From Novilysobacter_A longmucuonensis (GTDB lineage Bacteria > Pseudomonadota > Gammaproteobacteria > Xanthomonadales > Xanthomonadaceae): a stretch of 64,000 bases of DNA. Location: assembly GCF_046600735.1 (NCBI RefSeq), contig NZ_JBJMAW010000005.1:1-64000 (forward strand), given 5' to 3'. How positions within the stretch are numbered: the first letter of the stretch is position 1; the number at the start of each line of letters is the position of its first letter. Positions 1-7,251 of the stretch are shown here, in pieces. Position numbers and translations under genes: made by a program. The notes under the pieces were generated by a model. That model was not told where the DNA came from. It ran no database searches and saw nothing but the letters and a program-made list of their open reading frames with translations.

Positions 1-50
1 TTGAACTCGTCGCTGTAGCGATGGATCTTGCGAAGACCGGGCTTGGCCAT
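1..50 (-). CDS. IS3-family transposase OrfA, N-terminal fragment (cut by window edge)
   Basis: The minus strand from 50 down to 1 begins with ATG and reads MAKPGLRKIHRYSDEF, which resembles the start of IS3-family OrfA proteins with the RYSDEFK-type helix-turn-helix N terminus. A GAGAGG ribosome-binding site lies just upstream. The rest of the element lies outside the window. Only about 16 residues are visible, so the family call rests on a short motif. Confidence 0.55.
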   Translation of the reverse strand, partial: MAKPGLRKIHRYSDEF

Positions 51-82
51 CTGACACCTCTCGTTAGGTGAGGGTGTCAACA
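1..82 (-). mobile_element. End of an IS3-like insertion sequence
   Basis: The sequence TGTTGACACCCTCACC (minus strand, from 82) looks like an IS terminal inverted repeat beginning TG, and is followed by a transposase start codon at 50. It abuts the remaining half of an attC site at about 83-125, so the element appears to have inserted into or replaced the other half of that attC. The far end is outside the window, so the target duplication cannot be checked. Confidence 0.5.
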
Positions 83-125
83 AAATCGGATGAGGTTCCA
101 GTTCGGCTTGAATGAATTGTTAGGC
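83..125 (-). repeat. Truncated integron attC site (half site)
   Basis: It ends with TTCGGCTTGAATGAATTGTTAGGC-like sequence at 102-125, including the core GTTAGGC at 119-125, identical to the corresponding half of the five complete attC sites to the right. The partner half (GCCTAAC...) is missing and replaced by IS sequence. It follows the stop codon of the GIY-YIG cassette gene. Confidence 0.8.
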
Positions 126-989
126 GCCACCTGTGGATAGCTCCGGTTCTGCGGCCTCAGCAGCACTGTCCTGCATCTCTTTTAGGGACCTTCCGTCCGC
201 AGCATACCAACTCTGTGGCCCGCTACGGGCGGTTCCAGCGATAAGTGCTGCCGCATAACTAGAGGAAGTCATGAGAACGTCTTCCGTTAACTGGAGATAT
301 TCATCATCGGCTTCCATGCGGCCGTCCGCTATCAGTTGCTCCTTGAATTTGACAAGCTTTATGCTGAGACTGTCTGAGTTTGCCTTAGAGGCGGTAGACC
401 CCTTCTTTAGAACAAATCCTTCATCTGTTTGAACCGCTTTTGCTACTAGGTTGTGAACTGTGAACGTCAACTCATCACTCGGCGACGAAGTTGAAGTTGT
501 GGAGGTAGTGCCGGTTGATGGGATAGCCCTTGATTTCAGAAGAGGCTCTAGAATCGGATAGCCTAGAGTACCGAGAACCAATCGAATATCCTCGATAAGT
601 TCTTCCATAGCGTCACGGTCTGCGCGAGACAAGTTTGAAAGTGTTGGAGTGTTGCCGTTCTCAAGCTTATAGCGATCAGCAGATCTCGCCAATGACTCAA
701 GTCGTGACTCTAGATACTTGATATGTGACTTATTTAGATTGTCGTCTTTGCTTGAAAATACGACAACGTCGTTCCAGAATTCCTTCTTTCGGTCGTGTGC
801 TAGCAGTCGTTCGGAAACATCCTCAGACTCGCCTATATAAGCTAATGGCTTGGAGTCGCCTAGCCGTGCTTCAAACAAAAAGTACACGCCAGGCTTCGCT
901 GTTTCAGGCCATTGTTTAAGCTCGTCGAGACGATTCCTAGGGCAAGCAATCGCTTGTCCTGTGCGATTGATTATTTCAGCATGACGCAT
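120..989 (-). CDS. GIY-YIG nuclease family protein with C-terminal DUF4357 (integron cassette)
   Basis: Protein of 289 aa. An N-terminal GIY-YIG domain is visible: GVY at residues 34-36, YIG at 51-53, a conserved Arg at 61, Glu at 94 and Asn at 111/113, so the catalytic residues of the fold appear intact. The C-terminal part (about 190-275) resembles DUF4357, with the region ending SWYAADGRSL. Many stand-alone GIY-YIG/DUF4357 proteins are annotated as putative endonucleases, but the substrate is unknown. The stop codon TAA lies inside the attC core, as is typical for cassette genes. Its 5' end is 74 nt from the upstream attC, longer than in the other cassettes, and a five-codon ORF (ATG at about 1047) sits in that leader. 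GC content is far below that of the chromosome to the right. Confidence 0.8.
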   Translation of the reverse strand: MRHAEIINRTGQAIACPRNRLDELKQWPETAKPGVYFLFEARLGDSKPLAYIGESEDVSERLLAHDRKKEFWNDVVVFSSKDDNLNKSHIKYLESRLESLARSADRYKLENGNTPTLSNLSRADRDAMEELIEDIRLVLGTLGYPILEPLLKSRAIPSTGTTSTTSTSSPSDELTFTVHNLVAKAVQTDEGFVLKKGSTASKANSDSLSIKLVKFKEQLIADGRMEADDEYLQLTEDVLMTSSSYAAALIAGTARSGPQSWYAADGRSLKEMQDSAAEAAEPELSTGGA

Positions 990-1062
990 CCCTGTGACCG
1001 ACGCATCCGGCAGGAAGATGCGAACCTACTTACCAAACGACATACGTAAATCTCCAGTGGCG

Positions 1063-1121
1063 GCTAACGCCTGAATTAAGCCGAGCCGCGAAGCGGCTTC
1101 GGCTTGAATGAATTGTTAGGC
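1063..1121 (-). repeat. attC recombination site, 59 bp
   Basis: It is bounded by GGCTAAC (1063-1069) and GTTAGGC (1115-1121). Internal arms AATTAAGCCGA and TCGGCTTGAATGAATT are complementary with an unpaired base, as expected for a folded single-strand attC. This is the shortest site of the array; its variable centre is reduced to a few bases. Confidence 0.88.
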
Positions 1122-2135
1122 GCCCGCCCTTGACGCCTTGACGGAATACGACCACTCGATGTTGTGGACTTCATCGCTAATGCACTTTTGCAAGGTGGCT
1201 ACAACAAGCCGAGTTGCGAGCGCTACGCTGTAGTAGAACTCACTCATGTGCTTCTCGTCTTCATCCCACGGGTCCGCGTGGTCAATTGAGTACTGCAACT
1301 TGGAAGAGCCGTGCACAAATTTGGAGCGCATATCGTAGAGATGACCAACAATGTTCTTCCGTTCGCTCCAAGGGCCGAGCCAAATTGCTGATTTTTCCGC
1401 TAGCTGCTTGCGGAGGTCTCCGATGCCGTCGCAGTAAAACGCCTCTAGCGCTTGCATTGCACGGAAGAGTGTTTCCCCTTCTCTGTGAGGGGCTAGTTGG
1501 ACCATTTGGGTGTAGGCGGCCAGCATTCGTTCGACTTTTGTTGTTGCGAAAGCGCCCTTTAGGAAAGAGGTCTTGCTTGACCATTCCACTACTGCTGCTA
1601 ATGGAATCGTTGCCAATGCAGGCCAAGTGGGATCGGTTGAATCCGGGAACCAAAGCTGAAAGAAAGATGGGCTGGCACGAATTCGCGCATACCCTCCCGG
1701 ACTTGCCAGGGCGGTCCCTTCATTTGCGTCAACTCGACCAGGTTCTGCCAGTCCCGTTAGAACTAGCAAAGCCTCCATTGCTGATGCGAGGTTGAGAGCA
1801 GCCCATGCCGCGGCAAAATCCTCATCTAGTTCGTGATCTGGGTTGTCCTCATTGAACTTGTCACGGTCTAAGGTGCAGATCGCGGTTACTCGCACAAACT
1901 CAGTTTGCCTTGCATGAACCATAATATTGGTCTTCGCGAGCCTGCTAAACACACTCTTTGGCGGAGATGCGGCTGACGCTTTTACTTTCGAAATTCCGCT
2001 TCCGACGCGTTCAGCAAGCTGCGGAATGCTTTCGATAAATCTGGACATTGAGTCGGCACAGGCTTCAATGCGGTCCTTCCATATCGCTGTGCGAATTGGC
2101 AGCCAAGCAGTAACAGGAATGTCGATAAGGTGCAT
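1116..2135 (-). CDS. ApeA-like HEPN domain protein (integron cassette)
   Basis: Protein of 339 aa starting at the ATG at 2135, which lies just inside the cassette; a longer reading frame only adds translated attC sequence. The C-terminal third reads like an Apea-like HEPN domain: a helical stretch with ERKNIVGHLYDMRSKFVH, in which RSKFVH gives the RX4H motif at residues 270-275. HEPN RX4-6H proteins are often metal-independent RNases in antiphage or toxin systems. The N-terminal two thirds match no domain I recognise and could hold the sensing part. It is a single-gene cassette with no antitoxin-like partner. Function as a defence gene is inferred only from the domain. Confidence 0.7.
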   Translation of the reverse strand: MHLIDIPVTAWLPIRTAIWKDRIEACADSMSRFIESIPQLAERVGSGISKVKASAASPPKSVFSRLAKTNIMVHARQTEFVRVTAICTLDRDKFNEDNPDHELDEDFAAAWAALNLASAMEALLVLTGLAEPGRVDANEGTALASPGGYARIRASPSFFQLWFPDSTDPTWPALATIPLAAVVEWSSKTSFLKGAFATTKVERMLAAYTQMVQLAPHREGETLFRAMQALEAFYCDGIGDLRKQLAEKSAIWLGPWSERKNIVGHLYDMRSKFVHGSSKLQYSIDHADPWDEDEKHMSEFYYSVALATRLVVATLQKCISDEVHNIEWSYSVKASRAGA

Positions 2136-2140
2136 AGGGC

Positions 2141-2257
2141 GCCTAACGCCTGAATTAAGCCGACCCGCAACGCGCAAGTCGGTGAGTTGCTGCAGTTGAA
2201 CAACGACACATTTGAACGAAGCGACGAAGCGGGTTCGGCTTGAATGAATTGTTAGGC
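2141..2257 (-). repeat. attC recombination site, 117 bp
   Basis: It is bounded by GCCTAAC (2141-2147) and GTTAGGC (2251-2257). Paired arms AAGCCGACCCGC and GCGGGTTCGGCTT differ by one extra base, the extrahelical base that sets attC strand choice. It shares length and most sequence with the sites at 2612, 3146 and 3719. Confidence 0.92.
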
Positions 2258-2593
2258 CGCTGCTGCAGTGCTTGCACCTTGACTCACGATGAGTACGACC
2301 AACCCAATGAACAACACCAGATAGACCGCAAGGAACACAAGCATTGCGTCCGACAGCTTGGAAAGACCGCCGTCACTAAGCGCGCGATGCTCCCGCCGAA
2401 CGAGGAACTTGAGCATTGCAATGACACCAGCGGGACTATTACGCAGGAATAGCGACGGCCGGCCCATTGCCTCGTACGTTTGCGGGTGCGCCTGCTCCAG
2501 CCGATTGAACAGCAGCTTCACGAGCACGAACCAGACAAGCACCATGCCAAAGAGCACGGGGAACAGCGCGATTGAGATTGTTTCCAATTCCAT
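2252..2593 (-). CDS. Small two-TM membrane protein, UspB-like layout (integron cassette)
   Basis: Protein of 113 aa from the ATG at 2593; the longer frame only translates the attC. There is one hydrophobic segment near residues 7-27 and a second near 85-108, separated by a basic, Arg-rich loop containing HPQTYEAMGRPSLF. The layout and the loop resemble small UspB-like proteins common in Xanthomonadaceae, but I cannot assign a function. The stop codon TAA is in the attC core. Confidence 0.6.
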   Translation of the reverse strand: MELETISIALFPVLFGMVLVWFVLVKLLFNRLEQAHPQTYEAMGRPSLFLRNSPAGVIAMLKFLVRREHRALSDGGLSKLSDAMLVFLAVYLVLFIGLVVLIVSQGASTAAAA

Positions 2594-2611
2594 GCAGTTC
2601 TCTGGATAGCA

Positions 2612-2728
2612 GCCTAACGCCGGAATTAAGCCGACCCGCAACCTGCTGATCGGTGAGTCGTTGCAATGGAGCAACGACACATTTGAGTCAAGCAACGAAG
2701 CGGGTTCGGCTTGAATGAATTGTTAGGC
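2612..2728 (-). repeat. attC recombination site, 117 bp
   Basis: It is bounded by GCCTAAC (2612-2618) and GTTAGGC (2722-2728), with the same arms as the neighbouring sites. It carries one change in the left arm (CCGGAATTAAG instead of CCTGAATTAAG). Confidence 0.92.
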
Positions 2729-2779
2729 CGCGCTGCCTTGACAGCCATATCACGCGGCGGTTTGATCAGCTTCTCGCCG

Positions 2780-3106
2780 TCACTGTTTGAGCGGCCAAAC
2801 CTCAACGACCCCGTATGCGACAGCGCATGGAGTTTGCGACATCATCTCTATAGCCTCAGCAATAGTGGGCGCCTCGATTACAGTAAATCCAGCGACGGGG
2901 AGTTGTGAAGCCATGTAGGGGCCACTCTCCGTCTGGACATGTCCAGCCTCGTGATTGCGGACCTGCTCAGGAGGTCCCGCACTTCCCATCAAAGCTCCGC
3001 CTTCCTGCAGCACTTTGTCATGTGCGTGAGCCGCATCTCGAACCGTCTTGGCTGTGCGGTCATAACCTTCGCGGTCACCGTACCCTATGGCAATGAATTT
3101 TGGCAT
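2780..3106 (-). CDS. YCII-related (DGPF/YciI-like) domain protein (integron cassette)
   Basis: Protein of 108 aa. The ATG at 3106 is preceded by GGAGAT; upstream in-frame sequence is attC. The protein starts MPKFIAIGYGDREGYD, keeps a GPYMASQLPVAGFTVIEAPT segment and ends with a VEVWPL strand, the pattern of YCII/DGPF ferredoxin-fold proteins. These are frequent integron cassette genes; the molecular role is not known. The stop lies 52 bp before the next attC core rather than inside it. Confidence 0.75.
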   Translation of the reverse strand: MPKFIAIGYGDREGYDRTAKTVRDAAHAHDKVLQEGGALMGSAGPPEQVRNHEAGHVQTESGPYMASQLPVAGFTVIEAPTIAEAIEMMSQTPCAVAYGVVEVWPLKQ

Positions 3107-3145
3107 GGGATATCTCCATAGATCGACAGAGAAGCTAGATGTGCG

Positions 3146-3262
3146 GCCTAACGCCTGAATTAAGCCGACCCGCAACGCGCTGATCGGGAGCTGGCAAAAC
3201 ATCACCAGCGACACATTTGAACCAAGTAACGAAGCGGGTTCGGCTTGAATGAATTGTTAGGC
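3146..3262 (-). repeat. attC recombination site, 117 bp
   Basis: It is bounded by GCCTAAC (3146-3152) and GTTAGGC (3256-3262). The arms match the other long sites; the centre (about 3180-3225) differs slightly in sequence but not in length. Confidence 0.92.
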
Positions 3263-3273
3263 TGCACCTGCGC

Positions 3274-3705
3274 TCACAAGCGCGCCCAGACTTGCCGGAG
3301 CCCGATGAGATGGACAACACCAAATGCCAGACAGATAGCCGAGCTCCAGAGCCAGAACGATGCGCTGTTGCCAGGGAAATAAGCCATGAGCGGAGTGAAG
3401 GCCACACCGCGTAGCAGGTAGACCCCAGTGATGGCGCACAGCGCCATGCGAGTCAGTGGCAGCTTGCGGATCACTCCAGCACCAGAGAGTGCGTAGAGCG
3501 ACCAGACCAGCAACACGGTCGTGATGACGAGGGTGGCGACTGCGGGGTACCAATGCCCAGCCAAGTCCATTTGCGCCATTTGCTCACCGGCACCGAGGAA
3601 GCGGTACCAAGGAGCACCGAACACAATGCAACCAAGGTGCAGTAGAGCTGCAAAGGCGCTGAGCGCCGCACCAACGATGAGAAAGTTATTACGAGTCCTG
3701 TCCAT
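3274..3705 (-). CDS. Four-TM integral membrane protein of unknown function (integron cassette)
   Basis: Protein of 143 aa starting MDRTRNNFLIVGAAL. Four hydrophobic segments are visible at about 7-29, 50-72, 83-103 and 113-135, with the loop APWYRFLGAGEQMAQ after the first. I recognise this as a recurring type of cassette-encoded membrane protein but know no function. The start lies 14 nt inside the cassette with only a weak ribosome-binding site, so expression may depend on read-through from upstream cassettes. Confidence 0.65.
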   Translation of the reverse strand: MDRTRNNFLIVGAALSAFAALLHLGCIVFGAPWYRFLGAGEQMAQMDLAGHWYPAVATLVITTVLLVWSLYALSGAGVIRKLPLTRMALCAITGVYLLRGVAFTPLMAYFPGNSASFWLWSSAICLAFGVVHLIGLRQVWARL

Positions 3706-3718
3706 AGTTGCCTGTGCA

Positions 3719-3835
3719 GCCTAACGCCTGAATTAAGCCGACCCGCAACGCGCTGATCGGTGAGTTGTGACAATGGAACAGCAACACATTTGAGCCAAGC
3801 GACGAAGCGGGTTCGGCTTGAATGAATTGTTAGGC
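3719..3835 (-). repeat. attC recombination site, 117 bp
   Basis: It is bounded by GCCTAAC (3719-3725) and GTTAGGC (3829-3835). It contains the stop codon of the upstream cassette gene (3830-3832). Confidence 0.92.
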
Positions 3836-4393
3836 CTTTGGCCCAGGATTGTAGGCGAGCATATCTTTGCAGAGCGCAGCCCACGTGTTTGCGAACTTTG
3901 CATAATTGGTGAGTACGGCATGGAAGTTATCGGCCCTAGTCTCCGAGAAGTTACGGAGATGAGCTACAAAGTCTACGTCGTAATGATGTCCGACCTTGTT
4001 CCGATAGTCCGCGAATTCCCCCACACCGTCTAGCGGGTAGGCCTTCTTGATCGCCTTTATCTTTTCGCGGACGTGATCTTTGTCGAATCCTCTGGCCTCA
4101 GCGATAGCTACTAGATCGGGTCCGCCCTTGCGGTAGTACCACTGCTTTGCCTCATAGAGCATTGACACGATATCTCCCATCCAAAGGAGTCGAACCAAAC
4201 CTTCTCTAGTGGAGGTTTCGAATGTGACAAGGTAGCGAAGAATATCGCATTGAAGGATTGCTGCAGCTGCCCGTATTTGGAGTTGTTTGGCTGGGTAGTG
4301 CGCGTACTTCGGCGAAACCGCGGCCTGAAAAGCACGCTCAGCGTTGAGCGATGCTTTGGTAAGCGCCTCAAGGTAGCGATTATCTTGTTCCAA
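3830..4393 (-). CDS. HEPN-motif protein, first cassette of the array
   Basis: About 187 aa if translation begins at the TTG at 4393, just inside the cassette; an in-frame ATG at 4420 lies upstream of the recombination point and would give 196 aa. The protein is mostly helical and contains RNKVGH (R131-H136 in the short form), an RX4H motif in a context (VGEFADYRNKVGHHYD) typical of HEPN-like RNases. I do not recognise a named family. It is the promoter-proximal cassette, so it should be the best expressed. The absence of an ATG inside the cassette is unusual and may mean that translation initiates in flanking attI-side sequence. Confidence 0.6.
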   Translation of the reverse strand: MEQDNRYLEALTKASLNAERAFQAAVSPKYAHYPAKQLQIRAAAAILQCDILRYLVTFETSTREGLVRLLWMGDIVSMLYEAKQWYYRKGGPDLVAIAEARGFDKDHVREKIKAIKKAYPLDGVGEFADYRNKVGHHYDVDFVAHLRNFSETRADNFHAVLTNYAKFANTWAALCKDMLAYNPGPKA

Positions 4394-4395
4394 AA

Positions 4396-4402
4396 GCCTA
4401 AC
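4396..4402 (-). other. Right boundary of the cassette array (attI-side core site)
   Basis: GCCTAAC (GTTAGGC on the minus strand) matches the attC core triplet, but no attC arms follow on the right. This is where the first cassette would join attI. No integrase gene lies between here and the peptidase gene at 4747. Confidence 0.55.
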
Positions 4403-4437
4403 GCCTATTCGAGCCCCCAAATGAGGCGTAGCGCTTG

Positions 4438-4466
4438 ATGTTCACGTTCGGCCAATGGTGTGTCAA
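4438..4466 (-). promoter_or_regulatory. Possible cassette promoter (Pc-like)
   Basis: On the minus strand a perfect TTGACA -35 box (4466-4461) is followed after 17 bp by GAACAT (4443-4438), a weak -10 box. It points into the cassette array and ends about 40 bp before the first cassette boundary, where an integron Pc would be expected. Confidence 0.4.
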
Positions 4467-4640
4467 GGATGAAATCTCTTGTGCCGACAAGGGCTTGTGG
4501 TGATCTGGGCAGCTTTGCGAGCTGCAGGCACGCGTGATTACACCGCAGTTTTGAGGCGTAAGCGTTAGCACTGCACATTTGAGGGCGTAACGGTGTCGTT
4601 GGTGAGCGTAGGGCGGGGTGCTCGTCGCGTGGGAGGGTGG

Positions 4641-4663
4641 TCGCGCCCATGGGGCGCTCCTAC
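4641..4663 (-). repeat. REP element, CCCATGGG type
   Basis: A single copy of the GTAGGAGCGCCCCATGGG palindrome in minus orientation. The same element recurs at 7779, 7838, 21.2-21.7 kb and 29.4-29.6 kb. Confidence 0.8.
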
Positions 4664-4693
4664 GGGAGCATCGGAAGGCGGCGGGCGGGCAAT

Positions 4694-4726
4694 AAAAAAC
4701 CGCCCGGATTGCTCCGGGCGGTTTTG
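4694..4726 (-). terminator. Rho-independent terminator after the M3 peptidase gene
   Basis: The stem AAAACCGCCCGGA / TCCGGGCGGTTTT has a short loop, and T-runs on both strands make it potentially bidirectional. It lies 20 bp beyond the peptidase stop codon. Confidence 0.85.
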
Positions 4727-4746
4727 CTGTTTCATGTCGCGGTGGG

Positions 4747-7005
4747 TCAGTTACTCGGGCTTGGCGCTTCCGGGGCCGGGGCCTTGGGTGCGTCGGGCAC
4801 CACGGTGTCGTCGGTGATCGGGGTATCGAGACCGCGGCGGATCAGCAGCGGGTCGATCTTGGGCTCTTCGCCGGTGAAGTCGCGGAACAGCTGCAGGGCG
4901 TCCTTGCTGCCGCCTTGCGAGAGCAGGGTGGCGCGGAAGCGGTCACCGTTCTCGCGGGTCAGGCCGCCGTGGGTCTTGATCCACTCCACGGTATTGGCAT
5001 CGAGCACCTCGGACCAGATGTAGGCGTAGTAGCCGGCCGCGTAGCCGCCCATGATGTGGCTGAAGTAGGGGGTGCGGTAGCGCGGCGGCACCGGGTCGTA
5101 GTCCAGGCCGATGCGCTCCAGCGCTTCGGCTTCGAACGCCATCACTTCGTCGGCGTCGGGCACCTGGTCGGCGCTGAGCTTGTGCCATTCCTGGTCGAGC
5201 ATCGCCGAACCCAGGTACTCGGTGGTGGCGTAGCCCTGGTTGAACTGGGCGCTGGCCAGGACCTTGTCCAGCAGTTCCTGCGGCATCGGCTCGCCGGTCT
5301 GGTAGTGCTTGGCGTAGTTGGCCAGCACGCTGGGCCAGTCGGCCCACATCTCGTTGACCTGGGAGGGGAACTCGACGAAGTCGCGCGGCACGCTGGTGCC
5401 GCTGAAGTACGGGTACTTCACGTCGGAGAACATGCCGTGCAGGGCGTGGCCGAACTCGTGGAACATGGTGGTGACCTCATCCCAGGTCATCAGCGTCGGC
5501 TTGCCTTCCGACGGCTCGGGGATGTTCTGGTGGTTGGCCACGACCGGCAGGGTGCCGAACAGTTCGCTCTGGTCGACGTAGGAGTTCATCCATGCGCCAC
5601 CGCGCTTGGACGGGCGCGCGTAGAAGTCGCCCAGGAAGATCGCCAACTGCTCGCCGTCGGCGTCGAACACGTCGTACACCACCACGTCGGGGTGGTAGAC
5701 CGGCAGGTCGGTGCGCTGCTTGAAGGTCAGGCCGTAGACCTGGTTGGCGGCGTAGAACACGCCGTTCTCGAGCACGTTCTTCATCTCGAAGTACGGCTTG
5801 AGCTGCGACTCGTCGAAGTTGTACTGGTCCTGGCGGACCTTCTCGGCGTAGAACGCCCAGTCCCACGGCTGCAGCTCGAAGCTCGGCTCGCCCTTGGCGG
5901 CCTGCTCGCTGTCGATCATTGCCTGCAGCGCGGCGGCCTCGCGTTTTGCGTTCGCCAGGGCGGCCGGCGCCAGCTGGGTCAGCATGTCGTTGGCCGCCTC
6001 GGGGGTCTTGGCGGTCTCGTCTTCCAGCACGTACTGGGCGTGGTTGTCGTAGCCCATCATCGCGGCGCGCTCGGCGCGCAGCTTGAGCACGCGGGAGACG
6101 ATGCCGGTGTTGTCGTACTCGTTGCCGCGGCTGCCGCGCGAGACCGACGCCTCGTGGATGCGCTGGCGCAGGTCGCGGTCGGTCAGATAGGTGTTGGGCG
6201 GCTGGCCGGTGGTGTTCTGCAGGGCCAGCACGTACTTGCCCTCCAGGTCGCGCTCTTTGGCGGCTTCCTCGGCGGCGGCGATGGCCTGGTCGGACAGGCC
6301 GTCGAGCTCTTCCAGGGTATCGACCACGACCGCGGAGTCGTTGACCTCGGCCAGCACGTTCTGGCTGAACTTGGTGCCCAGTGCGGCGAGCTCGGAGTTG
6401 ATCTCGCGCAGGCGGACCTTGTCCTCCTCGGACAGGTTGGCGCCGGAGCGGACGAAATCGGTGTGGTAGCGCTCGATCAGGCGCACGCCTTCGGCATCAA
6501 GGCCGAGCTCGTCGCGCTGGTCATGCAGCGTCTGGACGCGCGCGAACAGCTCCGGGTTGAGCGTGATCGCGTCGCGGTGCGCGGACAGCTGCGGGGCGAA
6601 CTGGGCCTGCAGCTGCTGGCGGGTGTCGTTGGTGTCGGCGCCGGCCAGCGAATAGAACACGGTGGTCGCGCGGCCCAGCAGGCGGCCGGACTTCTCCATC
6701 GCGATGATGGTGTTGTCGAAGGTGGCCGGCTCAGGATTGTTGGCGATCGCCACGATCTCGGCGAGGTGCTCGGCCATGCCGCGCTCGAACGCCGGGGCGA
6801 AATCGCTGTCGTCGACCTTGTCGAACGGCGGGTACTGCAGCGGCAGCGTGCTTTCGGTGAAGAACGGGTTGGCGGCTTGGGCGTCGTTCACGGCAGGATC
6901 AGCGGCGGGATTGGCGGCGGTATCGGCGGGAGTGGACTGGGCCAGAGCAGGCACGGCGACCGCGGACAGGGCGACGGCGAGCGCCAGCGCGAGGGGATGC
7001 TTCAT
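4747..7005 (-). CDS. dcp: M3 family oligopeptidase (peptidyl-dipeptidase Dcp-like), exported
   Basis: Protein of 752 aa. It starts at the ATG at 7005 (GAGG upstream), giving a clear signal peptide (residues 1-22, ending PALA-Q), so the enzyme is likely periplasmic; the longer frame has no support. The zinc site HEFGH is at 516-520, with the third ligand Glu in FVEFPSQVNEMW about 27 residues on, as in thimet/Dcp metallopeptidases. A low-complexity Ala/Asp-rich linker follows the signal peptide, and the C terminus is a Pro/Ala-rich tail. It would degrade short peptides. It is monocistronic, with its own terminator, and diverges from the peroxidase gene. Confidence 0.9.
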   Translation of the reverse strand: MKHPLALALAVALSAVAVPALAQSTPADTAANPAADPAVNDAQAANPFFTESTLPLQYPPFDKVDDSDFAPAFERGMAEHLAEIVAIANNPEPATFDNTIIAMEKSGRLLGRATTVFYSLAGADTNDTRQQLQAQFAPQLSAHRDAITLNPELFARVQTLHDQRDELGLDAEGVRLIERYHTDFVRSGANLSEEDKVRLREINSELAALGTKFSQNVLAEVNDSAVVVDTLEELDGLSDQAIAAAEEAAKERDLEGKYVLALQNTTGQPPNTYLTDRDLRQRIHEASVSRGSRGNEYDNTGIVSRVLKLRAERAAMMGYDNHAQYVLEDETAKTPEAANDMLTQLAPAALANAKREAAALQAMIDSEQAAKGEPSFELQPWDWAFYAEKVRQDQYNFDESQLKPYFEMKNVLENGVFYAANQVYGLTFKQRTDLPVYHPDVVVYDVFDADGEQLAIFLGDFYARPSKRGGAWMNSYVDQSELFGTLPVVANHQNIPEPSEGKPTLMTWDEVTTMFHEFGHALHGMFSDVKYPYFSGTSVPRDFVEFPSQVNEMWADWPSVLANYAKHYQTGEPMPQELLDKVLASAQFNQGYATTEYLGSAMLDQEWHKLSADQVPDADEVMAFEAEALERIGLDYDPVPPRYRTPYFSHIMGGYAAGYYAYIWSEVLDANTVEWIKTHGGLTRENGDRFRATLLSQGGSKDALQLFRDFTGEEPKIDPLLIRRGLDTPITDDTVVPDAPKAPAPEAPSPSN

Positions 7006-7205
7006 GGGCGGAAACCTCGTCGAAGGGAACCCCAGAGCGTACCCGATGGCGCTGTGACCCACCCATGACGAAAGGCATGGATACGCCACCGGCCGCCGTG
7101 GCGGCGTGAATGCCGCCCGATTGGGTAGGGTGGACAGTTCTGGTGTCCGCCGGGCGGGTTGGCCAAGATTGGCAAACGGGCGCCTTCGAAGGGCGGACGA
7201 TTGAA

Positions 7206-7227
7206 TCGCGGCTGAAGCCGCTCCTAC
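7206..7227 (-). repeat. REP element, TTCAGCCG type
   Basis: A single GTAGGAGCGGCTTCAGCC palindrome (minus orientation) in the divergent region between the peptidase and the peroxidase genes, 25 bp before the latter. Confidence 0.8.
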
Positions 7228-7251
7228 AGGACATCCATCAAAGGGGCTGTC

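Larger units (their letters stand above)
4403..4746. other. Non-coding junction between the cassette array and the chromosome
   Basis: About 340 bp hold the possible cassette promoter (4438-4466), one REP palindrome (4641-4663) and the dcp terminator (4694-4726). A short minus-strand frame (4405-4650) resembles no protein I know and no integrase remnant. Confidence 0.6.

Noticed and set aside
4405..4650. 81-codon minus-strand frame at the expected integrase position
   Set aside because: It shows none of the tyrosine-recombinase motifs and seems to be random sequence with a REP at its start.
4915..7068. 717-codon plus-strand open frame
   Set aside because: It is the antisense shadow of the M3 peptidase gene. 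It is Val/Leu/Gly/His-rich without domains, while the minus strand has HEFGH and a signal peptide.
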